From: Siphonodentalium dalli
Lineage: Eukaryota; Mollusca; Scaphopoda; Gadilida; Siphonodentaliidae
Length of the DNA: 64,000 nucleotides
Assembly (NCBI GenBank): GCA_032622095.1
Contig: CP136063.1
Span: 63,317,897-63,381,896, forward strand
Reading direction: 5' to 3'
Part shown: one piece after another, positions 22,517 to 34,104 of the stretch
Layout: each line of letters starts with the position of its first letter
Numbering within the stretch: the stretch's first letter is position 1
Made by a program: the position numbers and the translations under genes
Notes under the pieces: model-generated
Database searches by the model: none
What the model was told of the DNA's origin: nothing
What the model saw: only the letters and a program-made list of their open reading frames with translations

Positions 22517-24350
22517 ATGTCTGATGTAAATGACATACGCGGGAATATTTCCCAAACACCAGAACTTCCGCAAGACTGCAATATATGCGGGAAATCATTT
22601 AATCAGTCGAGCATCTTGGTGAAACATAAGACAGTTCACACAGGAGATCTCCCGTATCGTTGTGATTTGTGTGGAAAATCATTTAACAGGAGCAGTAATC
22701 TGAACATACATCAGAGAATTCACACCGGAGAACGCCCGTACCAATGTGATATTTGCGGGAAATCATTTAAACGTGGATTATCTCTTTGTAAACATGTATT
22801 ATATAGTTACCGGGGTATAAAATATTAGATTTGAATCGAAGACTCCTGTCCGGAAATGCTTCTATCGACTAATATTAATTTTATTTCGAATATTTTCTGG
22901 TCTAAAAATGTGTGTTTTTTCAGCTAACGAACAATAGTGGTTACTGTTAACAGAGACCAGAAATTATATTGTGCAATTTTGTCACAAATAAACGTTAATT
23001 ATATTCATTATCGCTTATATCTATGGAACAAAACAATACAAACAACCAATCTGTGACATTTGACATTCGTTGCGTAGCCGTAGGAACAGCCCAGTGCTCT
23101 ATATCGCAATACGGTCTCATCCGAATGGTCGGTTCTAAAAATAGTAACATAAAGGGGCCCGATTTAATATTCGAAATAAAATCAATATTAATTGATAGAA
23201 GCTTTTCCGGACATAGGTCTTCAGTTCATATCTATTATTTTATACCCACGCAACTATTTAAAATTTGTTATTTAAAGAGATAATCCATCTTTAATCAGTC
23301 GAGCAACTTGGTGAAACATAAGAGAATTCACACCGGGGAGCGCCCGTACCCATGTGATATTTGCGGGAAATCATTTAATCAGTCGAGCAACTTGGTGAAA
23401 CATAAGAGGATTCACGCCGGGCGCCAGTACCCATGTGATATATGCGGGAACTCATATAATCAGTCGAGCATCTTGGTGAGACATAAGACAGTCCACGCTG
23501 GAGATCTCCCATATCGTTGTGATTTATGTGGAAAATCATTCCACGTGAGCAGTAATCTAAAGTACTGGTACGTCAGAGAATTCACACCGGAGAACGCCCG
23601 TACCAGTGCGATATATGCGGGAAATCATTTAATCAGTCGAGCATCTTTATGAAACATAAGACAGTTCACGCAGGAGATCTCCCGTATCGTTGTGATCTGT
23701 GCGGAAAATCATTTAACAGGAGCAGTAATCTGAAAGCACATCAGAGAATTCACACCGGAGAACGCCCGTACCAGTGTGATATTTGCGGGAAATCATTTAG
23801 TCAGTCGAGCAACTTGGTGAAACATAAGAGAATTCACACCGGGGAGCGCCCGTACCCATGTGATATATGCGGCAAATCATTCAACAACAGGAGTAATATG
23901 GCGGCACATAAGAGAATCCACACTGGAGATCGTCCATACCCGTGTGATATATGCGGAAAATCATTTAATCACTCGAGCAACGTGTTGAAACATAAGTTAA
24001 TCCATACCGGAGAGCGCCCACACCATTGCGATATATGCGGGAAATCATTTAATGAGTCGAGCCACTTGGTGGAACATAAAAGAATCCACACTGGAGATCG
24101 CTCGTACCATTGTGATATGTGCGGGAAATCATTTAATCAGTCGAGTCACTTGGTGGAACATAAGAGAATCCACACCGGAGATCGCCCGTACCATTGTGAT
24201 ATATGCGGGAAATCATTTATTCGGTCTAGCTACTTGGTAAAACATAAGAGAATCCACACCGGAGATAAGCCCTACCGTTGTGATATTTGTGGGAAATCAT
24301 TTAATCAGTTGAACAGCTTGAAGAGACATAAGAGAACCCACACTGGGTAA
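22517..24350 (+). pseudogene. C2H2 zinc-finger gene, 15 fingers, broken by a MITE, frameshift and stop
   Basis: The most likely start is ATG 22517 ([10 protein letters not shown]), a short leader like those of the two neighbouring MGD-starting genes. Fingers 1-2 and the first part of finger 3 are before MITE copy D (22767-23294). The rest of finger 3 follows directly after the right TTAA in the matching frame, so the original gene was continuous here. At about 23560-23575, in finger 6, extra bases shift the frame; fingers 7-15 are intact in the new frame up to a TAA at 24348-24350, where a linker Glu codon would be expected. Linkers are mainly TGERP or TGDRP. A three-finger module ([14 protein letters not shown] type, then [14 protein letters not shown]) is repeated about three times. 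It appears to be a recently disabled gene; the 23649-24350 part could still be expressed. Confidence 0.8.
22767..23294 (+). mobile_element. TTAA-flanked MITE, copy D, inside a zinc finger
   Basis: TTAA at 22767-22770 and 23291-23294 is the Phe-Asn codon junction (TTT AAT) of finger 3. Taking out the element and one TTAA leaves the finger frame intact. The left end reads ACGTGGATT instead of AGGTGGATT. The element ends the upstream frame by adding about 20 residues and a stop at 22828. Confidence 0.92.
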
Positions 24351-24575
24351 TGTCCGTATCAATGCGATAAGTGCGGGAAATTATTTACTAATAACACTGA
24401 ACTGACCAAACACACGATATAGTTCACACCGAGGCTCGTTCATACCATTGTGATATATGCGGGAAATAATTTAATAAGACGAGTTACTTGGTGGAACATA
24501 ATCCACACCGAAAAAAATACATCAGATAATTCACACCGGCGAGATCGTCCGTACCCATGTGATGTGTGCAAGAAA
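24351..24575 (+). pseudogene. Decayed finger tail of the 22517 locus
   Basis: In frame after the stop: CPYQCDKCGKLFTNNTELTK, then stops. Further outlines with taccattgtgatatatgcgg and cgtacccatgtgatgtgtgc show two more lost fingers. Confidence 0.7.
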
Positions 24576-24599
24576 TAATTTTACATGATCATGCCCTTA

Positions 24600-25212
24600 T
24601 TCCATTTAATAAACCCATTCTATAAATTGTGATGAATTATCTCTTCATATAGTAAAGACCCCTGTCCGGAAACACTTGTATCAATTAAGATTGGGATATT
24701 TTATTATGAAATGAGAGGATTAACTGGGACACTTTATTGTTTTATTTTTAGAACAAACCATTCAGGCGATACATATATAGCGATAGAGATCATTAGGCTG
24801 TTCCCATAGCTCAGTTCCGAACGCAAGATATCCCATATTGAATATTTGTATTGTTTTGTTCCATAGTTATAAGCGATAATGAGTCCAATGAACGTTTATT
24901 TGTGACAAAATTACACAATACAATTTCTGGTATATATTAATAGAAACCACTATTGTTCGTTAGCAAATCATCCAATATTATAGAAATATAATCCATATTA
25001 ATCGATAGAAGCATTTCCGGACAGGAGTCTTCGATTCCATTATTTTATATCGTGGTAGCTATATAGCACATGTTTACAAAGAGTTAGACAATCTTTATAC
25101 CCCGGTTACTAAATAACACATGTTTACAATGAGATAGACCAGCTTTATACCCGGTAACTATATAACACGTGTTTACAAAGAGATAGACCATCTTTATACC
25201 CCGGTAACTATA
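24600..25212 (-). mobile_element. Diverged inverted copy of the TTAA MITE with three terminal units
   Basis: Internal landmarks (aaataaacgtt, cattatcgcttat, ggaacaaaacaatac) run in reverse order, so the copy is on the minus strand. Its left terminus, at 25040-25212 here, is present three times in tandem (units of about 47 bp with gtaactatataacacatgtt). Much more diverged than copies A-D. Confidence 0.6.
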
Positions 25213-25335
25213 GCTGAATAGGTCACTCTCACCGGTTTTTCGTGATAAAGTTACCCAGGTTCCCAAAACAGTGATAAAGTTACCCAGGTTGGAGAAAATG
25301 GTGATAAAGTTACCCAGGTTAATGAAATCTCACAA
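25213..25335 (+). repeat. 123-bp repeat with three gtgataaagttacccaggtt motifs
   Basis: It contains the 20-bp motif three times and is nearly identical, in inverse, to 49436-49560, which lies just upstream of the partial minus-strand MULE-related gene. One isolated motif copy is at 41000-41019. In both long copies it borders an array of TTAA-MITE ends. Confidence 0.8.
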
Positions 25336-28300
25336 TACACGGGATTTAAATGTAATTGGTTCCAATCGTCTGCTCGATGCATTTTTTGGATTGAAACAAA
25401 TGATTTCATTGAATATTGGAAAATCGATCGTCACCGTTGGAATTAAGAACAAAATAACGTATCCTTTGATTGCTGGTGTGTCATTCGTTGTAACATACGC
25501 CACGGTACTTATAGTAGCATAATGCTAACATTAAATCTAGTATTAAATGAATAATTTCAACATAAATTAAAGGAAATTAGAAAACACGAATATTTATAAA
25601 TCAAATGTTTGATCGAGATCAACCTCCAAGCCCAAGGTCAGTAAATCACATACTGGTCGCCGGCGATCAGTTTTTAAACTGGTTGCAGGAATTCCCACAG
25701 GAAGTGACGAAAAAAGGTTTTCCCAAATAATCGTGTCACGGTCAGGACAGAAGGTGACGATAAGGATCACGGATGTACCGATTTTATCTGATCAATTTGT
25801 CTATTTATTTCAGTCACCTTCCACAATTTAGACAGTTTAAACTGTCTAGCAACACAGATCATATAAATATGACGAGAAAGCGATGATAATGGCCAATGGA
25901 TAACGCCTTTGCCGGCTTTGGATGACCAGAAATTCACCGAAACAAAAGCAAATATTAGCCTACTTCCAATCCAAGTTCAACTGTTGACATTGAAGAAAAC
26001 GACATGTGCATACAGTTCAATGTTCATATCAACATCATAATTCATATCATAGCGCCGATGAGAGCAACCAAAATAGTACTGTTGACTAGTAGTAGTGATT
26101 AATCATTAACATACTGATCAGTGTCCAGTAAATTCTTATGCCAAGTTTAAAGTTATGGCACCAGAGACCACGAATCGCCTGTTTACCTAGTGAATAGTGA
26201 TATAGAAAAGAAAACAAGAACAATATGTGATTATGTCAATATCTGTGAGGTTTATAATAGTGAATACTAGTGTGAACTGCTGAACAGCATTCTGGGAGTT
26301 TACTGAAGTTACCCCCAATGCATAGCCAAGGACAATTAAAGAAATATCAACCAACTAAAAATGGATTGAACACAACCACAACTGTGAAGTTTAGCCTGAA
26401 CGAGGACTGTTCTTTTGAGTTGAATCTGATCTGACTGATCAATTATCGCCTGTGAACAATTCTTCTTTGGCTGATGATGAATCCCTAGCGTTTATTTATC
26501 ACTGCACCTCCAAAGAATGAATATGTTGTTGTTGATATGAATGACATAAATAAAGCATACTTAAAAATTCCTATAGTATATAATCAACAGAGTAAGAACT
26601 TGGAAGTTAAAATGTTCAGATTCCAAGGACTTACCAAGTAGGCTATTCAGCCTGCAAACTGACCTAAAATTTACTCGGCTCAACCGAAGCAGAGATATGC
26701 GCTGTGAAAAGTCAATGCAGGAATCTACGAGGACATACAAGGGCATGAACTGATGCCTGGATGGACCGATATCACATGCCATGTCTGGAAATTTCTGTAG
26801 TGTACAATGCGGACAATATGATTTCACACTCTGTAATCAATTGAATGTGGTTTGGTGCTACGTCCGGGTCTCTGCAGTTATATATCTCCCGTTCTCTGTT
26901 TGCATTTTTATCATCGCAGCCGCAATTCAACACAAAATTGCACATACATGTATTTCAGCAGATTTCACATAAATACTATTATCTCTCTAATTTATCAATT
27001 GGGCTACATTTCAGCCATATCGTTGTCAACAGAAATAATTTTTCTCATATAACGGGCCATTAACGGCATCTATGCTACATTTCTGAGAAATGCAGCATAC
27101 ATGTAGATGCCGTTACATGAGAAAAATGTTGCGTCAAATGTACACTTTGAAATATGCCCCATATGACATTGAATTTCAGCAGTGCTGAAAAAAATTCCTA
27201 CTGAAAACAGGACATACATTTATAACTTCTTAGAACCGGAAGAGGCACCAATCCACTATCGAGTGATTACGGGGTGTGAATATACGTATACATGTTTTAC
27301 GTTTGTGATAACGATCTGCCATCATGGGGAATGAACAATGTGACGAATGTGTACATATAAAGTTGTATACTAATATTATTTGTTATTAAAAATTAATCAA
27401 AATGCATCAAAGAGTGACATTTAAGTTGTCTGAGGTCAACGGCACCTATCTCATGACACTCCTCGGATCAATTTACCTTACTCATATTTAAATTTGCGCA
27501 GTACTATGTTTCACGCACCCATGGCGAATTGGAAATTGAGTGGAAAAAATTCAGTTTGACTCTTTATACCAAAATCCAGGGAAAACTCAGAGAAATATAC
27601 AGACATATTCCATGAGGAGGGGACACAAAACCATGTCTCCATATCAACAACACTGGGTGACACCGTGGTCATACAACCTTAGTTAAATACATGTTTGTCA
27701 ACCCAACTATTTGAAATACAAACAGCCAAATAATATTTTTCACAAAGTCAACCACATATACGGGTGTGGTTTTACTTCTTTTGAGATCATTTCAATAAAT
27801 TCATATAAACCATGCATTTGAATATTATAATGATTGTTTGGAGGATATAACCATCCATCTTCTCAACAAAATGTTTATGCAGTTACACAATCAACTGGAT
27901 GTCATTGTTCATCATGCTTGGTCTTTAACATAAGACATGTACGTCAGGAACCATTAAGAACAGAAAATTTCACCCGATACAAGTCTTTCATGAAAATATG
28001 TTTGTCAGCTTTGAATTCACAGAGCATGGTGCATGATTTCAAAGTGCGCCTATTCAAAACTGAGCAAAAATTAGTACTGTGTGAATTTAAATACAAGTGA
28101 GGTAACCCTGTGAATCAATTTTCAAATGCCAGAATCCAACCGTTTTTGGCATTACCAGTAATTAATTTTTTAGTTAAATTAATTATTAGAGCCCTTTTAA
28201 GATATCTGACGTCAATGGCACCTATATCATGACACTCCCCAGGTCAATTGACCGCTGTACAAATCTTCAACTCCGATGGTCTTGAAATCCATGATGGATG
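25336..28300. other. Spacer with a retroelement trace and a short hairpin
   Basis: No gene supported. At about 26517-26640 the plus strand reads NEYVVVDMNDINKAYLKIPI, which resembles the motif-A region of a reverse transcriptase (hydrophobic-D-x-x-x-AY-x-x-IPI) but is soon broken by stops. At 27060-27114 there is a 55-bp hairpin (taacggcatctatgctacat and its inverse). Confidence 0.4.
26517..26780 (+). mobile_element. Possible reverse-transcriptase relic
   Basis: VVVDMNDINKAYLKIPI followed by KMFRFQGL fits the Asp-containing strand and following strand of Ty3/DIRS-type reverse transcriptases. In-frame stops follow at once. Very short, so the call is weak. Confidence 0.3.
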
Positions 28301-29290
28301 TTTTTTTGCCAAATGACCCCGGAATGACTATTTCCCATCTACATGTCAATGTTAACATGACAAATTTCATGATGATCTGACCAAAGGTATGATCTGTAGC
28401 CCATGCAAAATGATTTAGTCATGCAAAGAGTAAAATCCAAGATTGCAGCCGGTGGCCATGTTTTATGGAGAATGACCCTAAAATGACTTGTTTCCATTTA
28501 CAGTAATGCCCAAAGTAATTGACCACTTAACTACAGCAGAATTATGGGTAATTTTTCAGGATTTAGTCGGAAATATGGCTTGTTGCCATTCATCGGAAAG
28601 TTCTCACCGAGAGCTTTCCGATGAATGGCAACAAGCCATATTTCTGACTAAATTCTGAAAAATTACCCATAATTCTGGTGTGGTTAAGTGGTCAATTACT
28701 TTCGGCATTTTACTGTACATGTCAATATTAACATCCACGACAAAATTCATGATGATCAGACGAACGCTCAGGCCTGTGTAGCCCGTGCTAATGGATTTAA
28801 TTTTGAAAATTTAACGATCCTACCAAAGGTATGACATGTTGCCTGTGACAAAGAATTTAGTCATGCAAAGAGTAAAATCCAAGATTGCTGCTGGCGGCCA
28901 TGTTTTTTTTCCGAAATACCGCAACATGACTTGTTCCCATCTACATGTCAATGTCAAAAGCTACAACAAATTTTATAATGATCCAACAAAAGTTATGCCT
29001 GTAACCCATGATAAAAGAATTGTTGACGAAACGCACACACATGCACTCTTGTTCCCATCTACATGTCAATGTCAAAAGCTACAACAAATTTTTAATGATC
29101 CAACCAAAGTTACGACCTGTAGCCCATGATAAAGGAAATTGTTGACGAATCGCACACGCACGCTTGTTCCCATCTACATGTCAATGTCAAAAGCTACGAC
29201 AAATTTTATAATGATCCGACCAAAGGTACAAGTACGACCTGTAGCCCATGATAAAGGAAATTGTTGACGAATCACATACCCACACACATA
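28301..29290. repeat. Diverged repeat block with the gatggccgctggcggccatg phrase
   Basis: Several diverged units, each with the order cccatctacatgtcaatgt, acaaattt(c/t)at, tgatc(t/c)gacc, aaaggtacgacctgtagccc, gtcatgcaaagagtaaaatc and aagat(g/t)gc. The same family occurs at 46080-46710, 42400-42470 and inside 14247-14340. Confidence 0.75.
28501..28715. mobile_element. Foldback MITE, TA-flanked, about 100-bp arms
   Basis: It starts CAGTA and ends TACTG with TA on both sides. The two arms of roughly 100 bp match almost perfectly around a centre near 28609 (accga). CAGT ends and a TA target suggest a Tc1/mariner-type MITE. Confidence 0.88.
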
Positions 29291-30920
29291 CGGATGACAG
29301 ATACCAAACCATGGCAATAGCTCAAACTTTACAAAGTAAAGTTGAGCTAAAAAGTTGTGGCTCCATATAGTGGTCACCCGAAAATCAATTTGATGTTTGG
29401 TGATGAAGGGATGTTGTCTGTAGGGTGTGCCAAAGGATTTTAAATAGTCATGCAAGAGTTAAATCCAAATGTACAGGTCAAATAAACCATATCTACACAT
29501 TTTCATCTCTGAGGGTCCAGCTGTTTGGACACCTATAACCCGGACAAACATAAAAGAACACTGAGTTTAAAAAGTATAGATAATCTCTGTTTCCAAATAT
29601 AAACACACAGTTTAAAAATATTTGCCTAACCACAAATATTTGCAAATCACTTCATGATTTTGAAGTTTATGATTAGGCAAATGTTTTTAAACCATAATTA
29701 CATTAGGAATTGGGTTATTACTTAAAATGGGAGTATACACTAAGTCTGGCCATTTATGGGACCATCATTTGAGCCATAAATTAGTGCAAAATATGCTCAT
29801 GTGCTCTGTTAAGTATAAAAGGAGATTGCCCCATAAATGGCCATATTTAGTGTATGGTACCCAGGGTTTGCGCTGCCACTTGCCAAATTTGCCAATGGCA
29901 AAAATAATTCACATTTGGCAAAAAGTTTTGGCAAGTCACTTTTAATTCCTCTAGAAAGTTGAAAAATATTGGTCAATCAAAACCATTCATATCAGGAAAC
30001 TCTTACAACATAATTATATTAGTGGTGTTTTATTAGGTTTAGGAAAAGTTACTACTAGTACCTCTATTAAGATGCAGTTAACCCGCGAGTGTCGAAACAT
30101 AATAATTAATGTTGCAGAAAATTATACTATCCGGGATATCATTTGGAAAATGCTAATAGAATTTGGCAAAAAAACTGTATGGTTACATTAGAATACCAAT
30201 ATTAGTCCTTAAATAATTACAAAATTATGAAACTATCTTTAGCTGGTAAACAGGTGTCCCTGAAAAATCTTTGGATTCTTCCCAGGAGTGAAGTGCATCT
30301 TAGTTACCAAGAGAAGCATACATATAGACTCTACTCACATCCCAATGAAGATCACTCACAATCCTTTAAGAAATGGATGTTGATTTCCATATATTCCACA
30401 AATAGAATTGTAAGAACAATGCAACATAATAGATATCCATTCCTTATATTTACACTCATTATTATATAATATAATTAATAAAGTTTTAAACCTTTCATGG
30501 TGGGAGTTGTGCTGGTGCGGCATTAAAGATCATGTGCCAGGCATTCTCTTTTATATGTTAATCTCGCATGGGGCGCTTCGCATATAGATAAAGAGGATGC
30601 ATGGATTGCAATGTCAATGTAATGTTAGGACAATGTATTATCTTATATATGCGAGACTTTGGGAGACTCGCATATATTTAAGAATGCATTGGTACAGGGT
30701 AGAATTCATAGAATATAGTTCTAACAAGTTGGGGCCTTTGCTAATGACTTTCATGTACATTCATATTTTTGAAAGCAGGGTCTCATATTCCACAATGTGA
30801 GTAGCATACATATTCGCTTGATTCAACAAGTTGGTCACAACCAGCTGAAACAAACTGTTAAATTATAGCAGAAAACACCCTATTCTTTTGAGAATTGTTC
30901 CTTGACAAAGATTAGATGCA
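29291..30920. other. Repeat-rich region upstream of the MULE/SWIM gene
   Basis: It contains a foldback at about 29733-29856 (tacactaagtctggccattt and its inverse), a ttggcaaa-rich repeat (29860-30180) with a copy at 39170-39290, and a decayed copy of the ccaatgcattctctt MITE (30530-30690). The promoter of the gene starting at 30921 must lie near its right end; no TATA box stands out. Confidence 0.4.
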
Positions 30921-32329
30921 ATGGATCTGATACAAGGGTATCACTCATCAGATGATGAGGATGAAGAAAAAGAAACGATGCAATGTGAAGTTGGAGGGGC
31001 TTTTGAGACATTCGTATATAATCATCCACATCTAAAGAATGTAGATTTGAATAATCATAAACGGGAAATAAACAAAAAATACATAAATGTTGTAAGCCAA
31101 AGTGACTTCGCATTCTTTACACAAAGAAAAGGGAAACAGATTCTAAATAAGAGAAACAAATATTCTGATACATATGAGCTGACAAGTGAAGGGCAACACC
31201 GACAGTCATTGGTCACTGAGGATCCACCTGCAAAGGACATAATAGTCGTTAAACTTATTCTGTATTGCCCAGGAAAGGCCAATTGCAGGAGGAAGTGTGG
31301 CGGTTATGGAGCATGCCATCCAGGTAAAATAAAACTGATTCTTTGATATCAAGTGAGATATATATTCTATTAACAGATAAATTAAAAACAAAATTTGAAC
31401 ATAAAATCACATACTGCGATGGCTGAAATAGTATATTGGCATTATTTTGTATATCTCAATATTTTTAGATAATTTCTCAAAGTTTTGAGATAACTTCTCA
31501 TCATCACATAACTGAATACTGATCTGGAATGAACTAATAATACATACAATGTATAACCTATACTGATATGCTATCAGTTGATAGCATATGCTATCAGTTG
31601 ATAGCATATTCTATCAGTTGATAGCATATCAGTAACAGTTGTATAGGGCCAAATAGGGTCATAGTGATCCCAATTAGTGCCTTATCAATCTATATGAGAT
31701 CAATTTTAGTTATACATGTATAGGGCCTATAAATATAAAATATCTCAAAATATTGGTACTTGAAGATAAATTAAATAATGTCAATGTCCTATTTCAGTCA
31801 CCAATATATTATCAGATATAACTTAACACACAATAAATATTTATTGTTCAGAATACTGAATTATTAAATAAAATAGGTTCAGGTAGATGACTCGACTAGT
31901 ACTGCTTTTTTTCAGATTGCAGCACACATACCCAATCACATTCGCAATGGAGACACAACTGTGGTCTGAGGGTAGTGTGCAAGATATTTGTCTCAAATGT
32001 GCATACATGGAATATCGAGGTAATCGGCCAGCATGTTCCACAAACAGTTGAATTTGTTCCCTCATCCAAGGCCCTAGCCATTGCTGAAAGTACAAAAAAG
32101 TCAATAATATCTATACGAAGCAGTGGTGCCAAACCTTATGAAGTCTATAGGCGTCAGTTGGCAAGAGTAGATAGTAATGACATGGACAAGGCTTTGAAAG
32201 ACACAAGAACAAATCCATCAGAGAGGAGGGTAAAGAATTTGCTGACAAATACAGAGAGGAGAAGGTCATTCTCCGGTGGCCAGTGGACTGCGGTAGATAA
32301 AGTTGTAAATGGGGTTTTGAAAGATAAAG
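30921..32329 (+). other. Exons 1-2: acidic leader and N-terminal cysteine-rich (putative DNA-binding) domain
   Basis: Residues 9-17 are acidic (SSDDEDEEKE). Cysteines 116, 122, 126, 132 and 136 give C-x5-C-x3-C-x5-C-x3-C, the last provided by exon 2. The segment WNIEVIGQH (166-174) follows. MULE proteins often carry WRKY-GCM1 or FLYWCH-like zinc domains in this place, where a Trp and a final His are typical, so DNA binding is a reasonable inference. The same cysteine spacing and intron position occur in the minus-strand relative at 49405-44966. Confidence 0.65.
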
Positions 32330-33151
32330 GTAAGCAGTTTTAACTAGAGGTGTGACTACGGAAATTTTTTTTACGAGACGTGAGAGGGGGGGGGGGGGGG
32401 GGGGGGTACCCGAGGCCGGAAACAGTTTTTGACCACTTTTTTTGCATTTTTTTTTCATTTGACATATTTTCAACTGTTTTAAAAATATTTGTTTATATGT
32501 CGTGGCTTGTTGCAATATGAGAAGCACTAATACATTCAATATTGTTATAATTACCCCCATAAGTTGATATAAAATGGAAAAATAGTGGATATTGTGGGGG
32601 TGGGTCCCAAAATTTTAATTGATTTTTTTGCGCGCAATTTTTTTTTATTGTGTCTGTTTCAGCTTTCTTGGCAGTTTTTATATTGAAAATTGTTCACGGT
32701 GTAGTTCAATAAAAAAATACTTCAGATAGCTCTAGGGTAGTGTGAACTTAATGCAGTCTGACGATGATGATGGTGATGATTATGATGGTAATGATAATAT
32801 GATGATGGTGATGATAACATGATGATGATGATAATATGATGCTGATGATGATAGTGATGAAGATGATGATCATGATGATGATAATGACGATGATGGTGAT
32901 TTTGGTTATGACGATGATGGATGGTGATTTTGGTTATGATGATGATGATACTGGTGATGATGATGATAATATGATTATGGTGATGATGATGATAATGAAG
33001 GCGATGATGATGACGATGACTATTATGATGACAAACTTATTATCGGAACATTTCCATGGGATAACTGATCATCAAAGATGGTTTAGCATAGAGAGGGATA
33101 AACATATTATCGGAGCATTTCCATGGGATAACTGCTCATCAATGATACTGG

Positions 33152-33182
<31 letters not shown>

Positions 33183-33603
33183 AATGAAGGCGATGATGAT
33201 GGTGACGATGACAATTATGATGACAAAGATGGTGGTGATGATGATGACGATGATGCTGGTGATGATGATGGGGATGATGATGGTGGTGATGATAATATGA
33301 TGATGCTGATGATGATAGTGATGATGATGGTGATGATGATGATGATGATGATGATGGTGATGATAATGAAGGCGATGATGATGATGACGATGACGATTAT
33401 GATGACAAAGATGGTGGTGATGATGATGACGATGATGCTGGTGATGATGATGGGGATGATGATGACGATGACTATTATGATGACAAACTTATTATCGGAA
33501 CATTTCCATGGGATAACTGATCATCAAAGATGGTTTAGCATAGAGAGGGATAAACATATTATCGGAACATTTCCATGGGATAACTGCTCATCAATGATAC
33601 TGG

Positions 33604-33634
<31 letters not shown>

Positions 33635-33790
33635 AATGAAGGCGATGATGATGGTGACGATGACGATTATGATGACAAAGATGGTGGTGATGATGATGAC
33701 GATGATGCTGGTGATGATGATGGGGATGATGATGGTGGTGATGATAATATGATGATGCTGATGATGATAGTGATGATGATGGTGATGATG

Positions 33791-33822
<32 letters not shown>

Positions 33823-34072
33823 AATGAAGGCGATGATGATGATGATGGTGACGATGACGATTATGATGACAAAGATGGTGGTGATGATGATGACGATGAT
33901 GCTGGTGATGATGATGGGGATGATGATGACGATGACTATTATGATGACAAACTTATTATCGGAACATTTCCATGGGATAACTGATCATCAAAGATGGTTT
34001 AGCATAGAGAGGGATAAACATATTATCGGAACATTTCCATGGGATAACTGCTCATCAATGATACTGGTGATG

Positions 34073-34104
<32 letters not shown>

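Noticed and set aside
27834-28100. 88-codon ORF starting MFGGYNHPSSQQ
   Set aside because: No domain, no splice partner and AT-rich composition; chance length for this base composition cannot be excluded.
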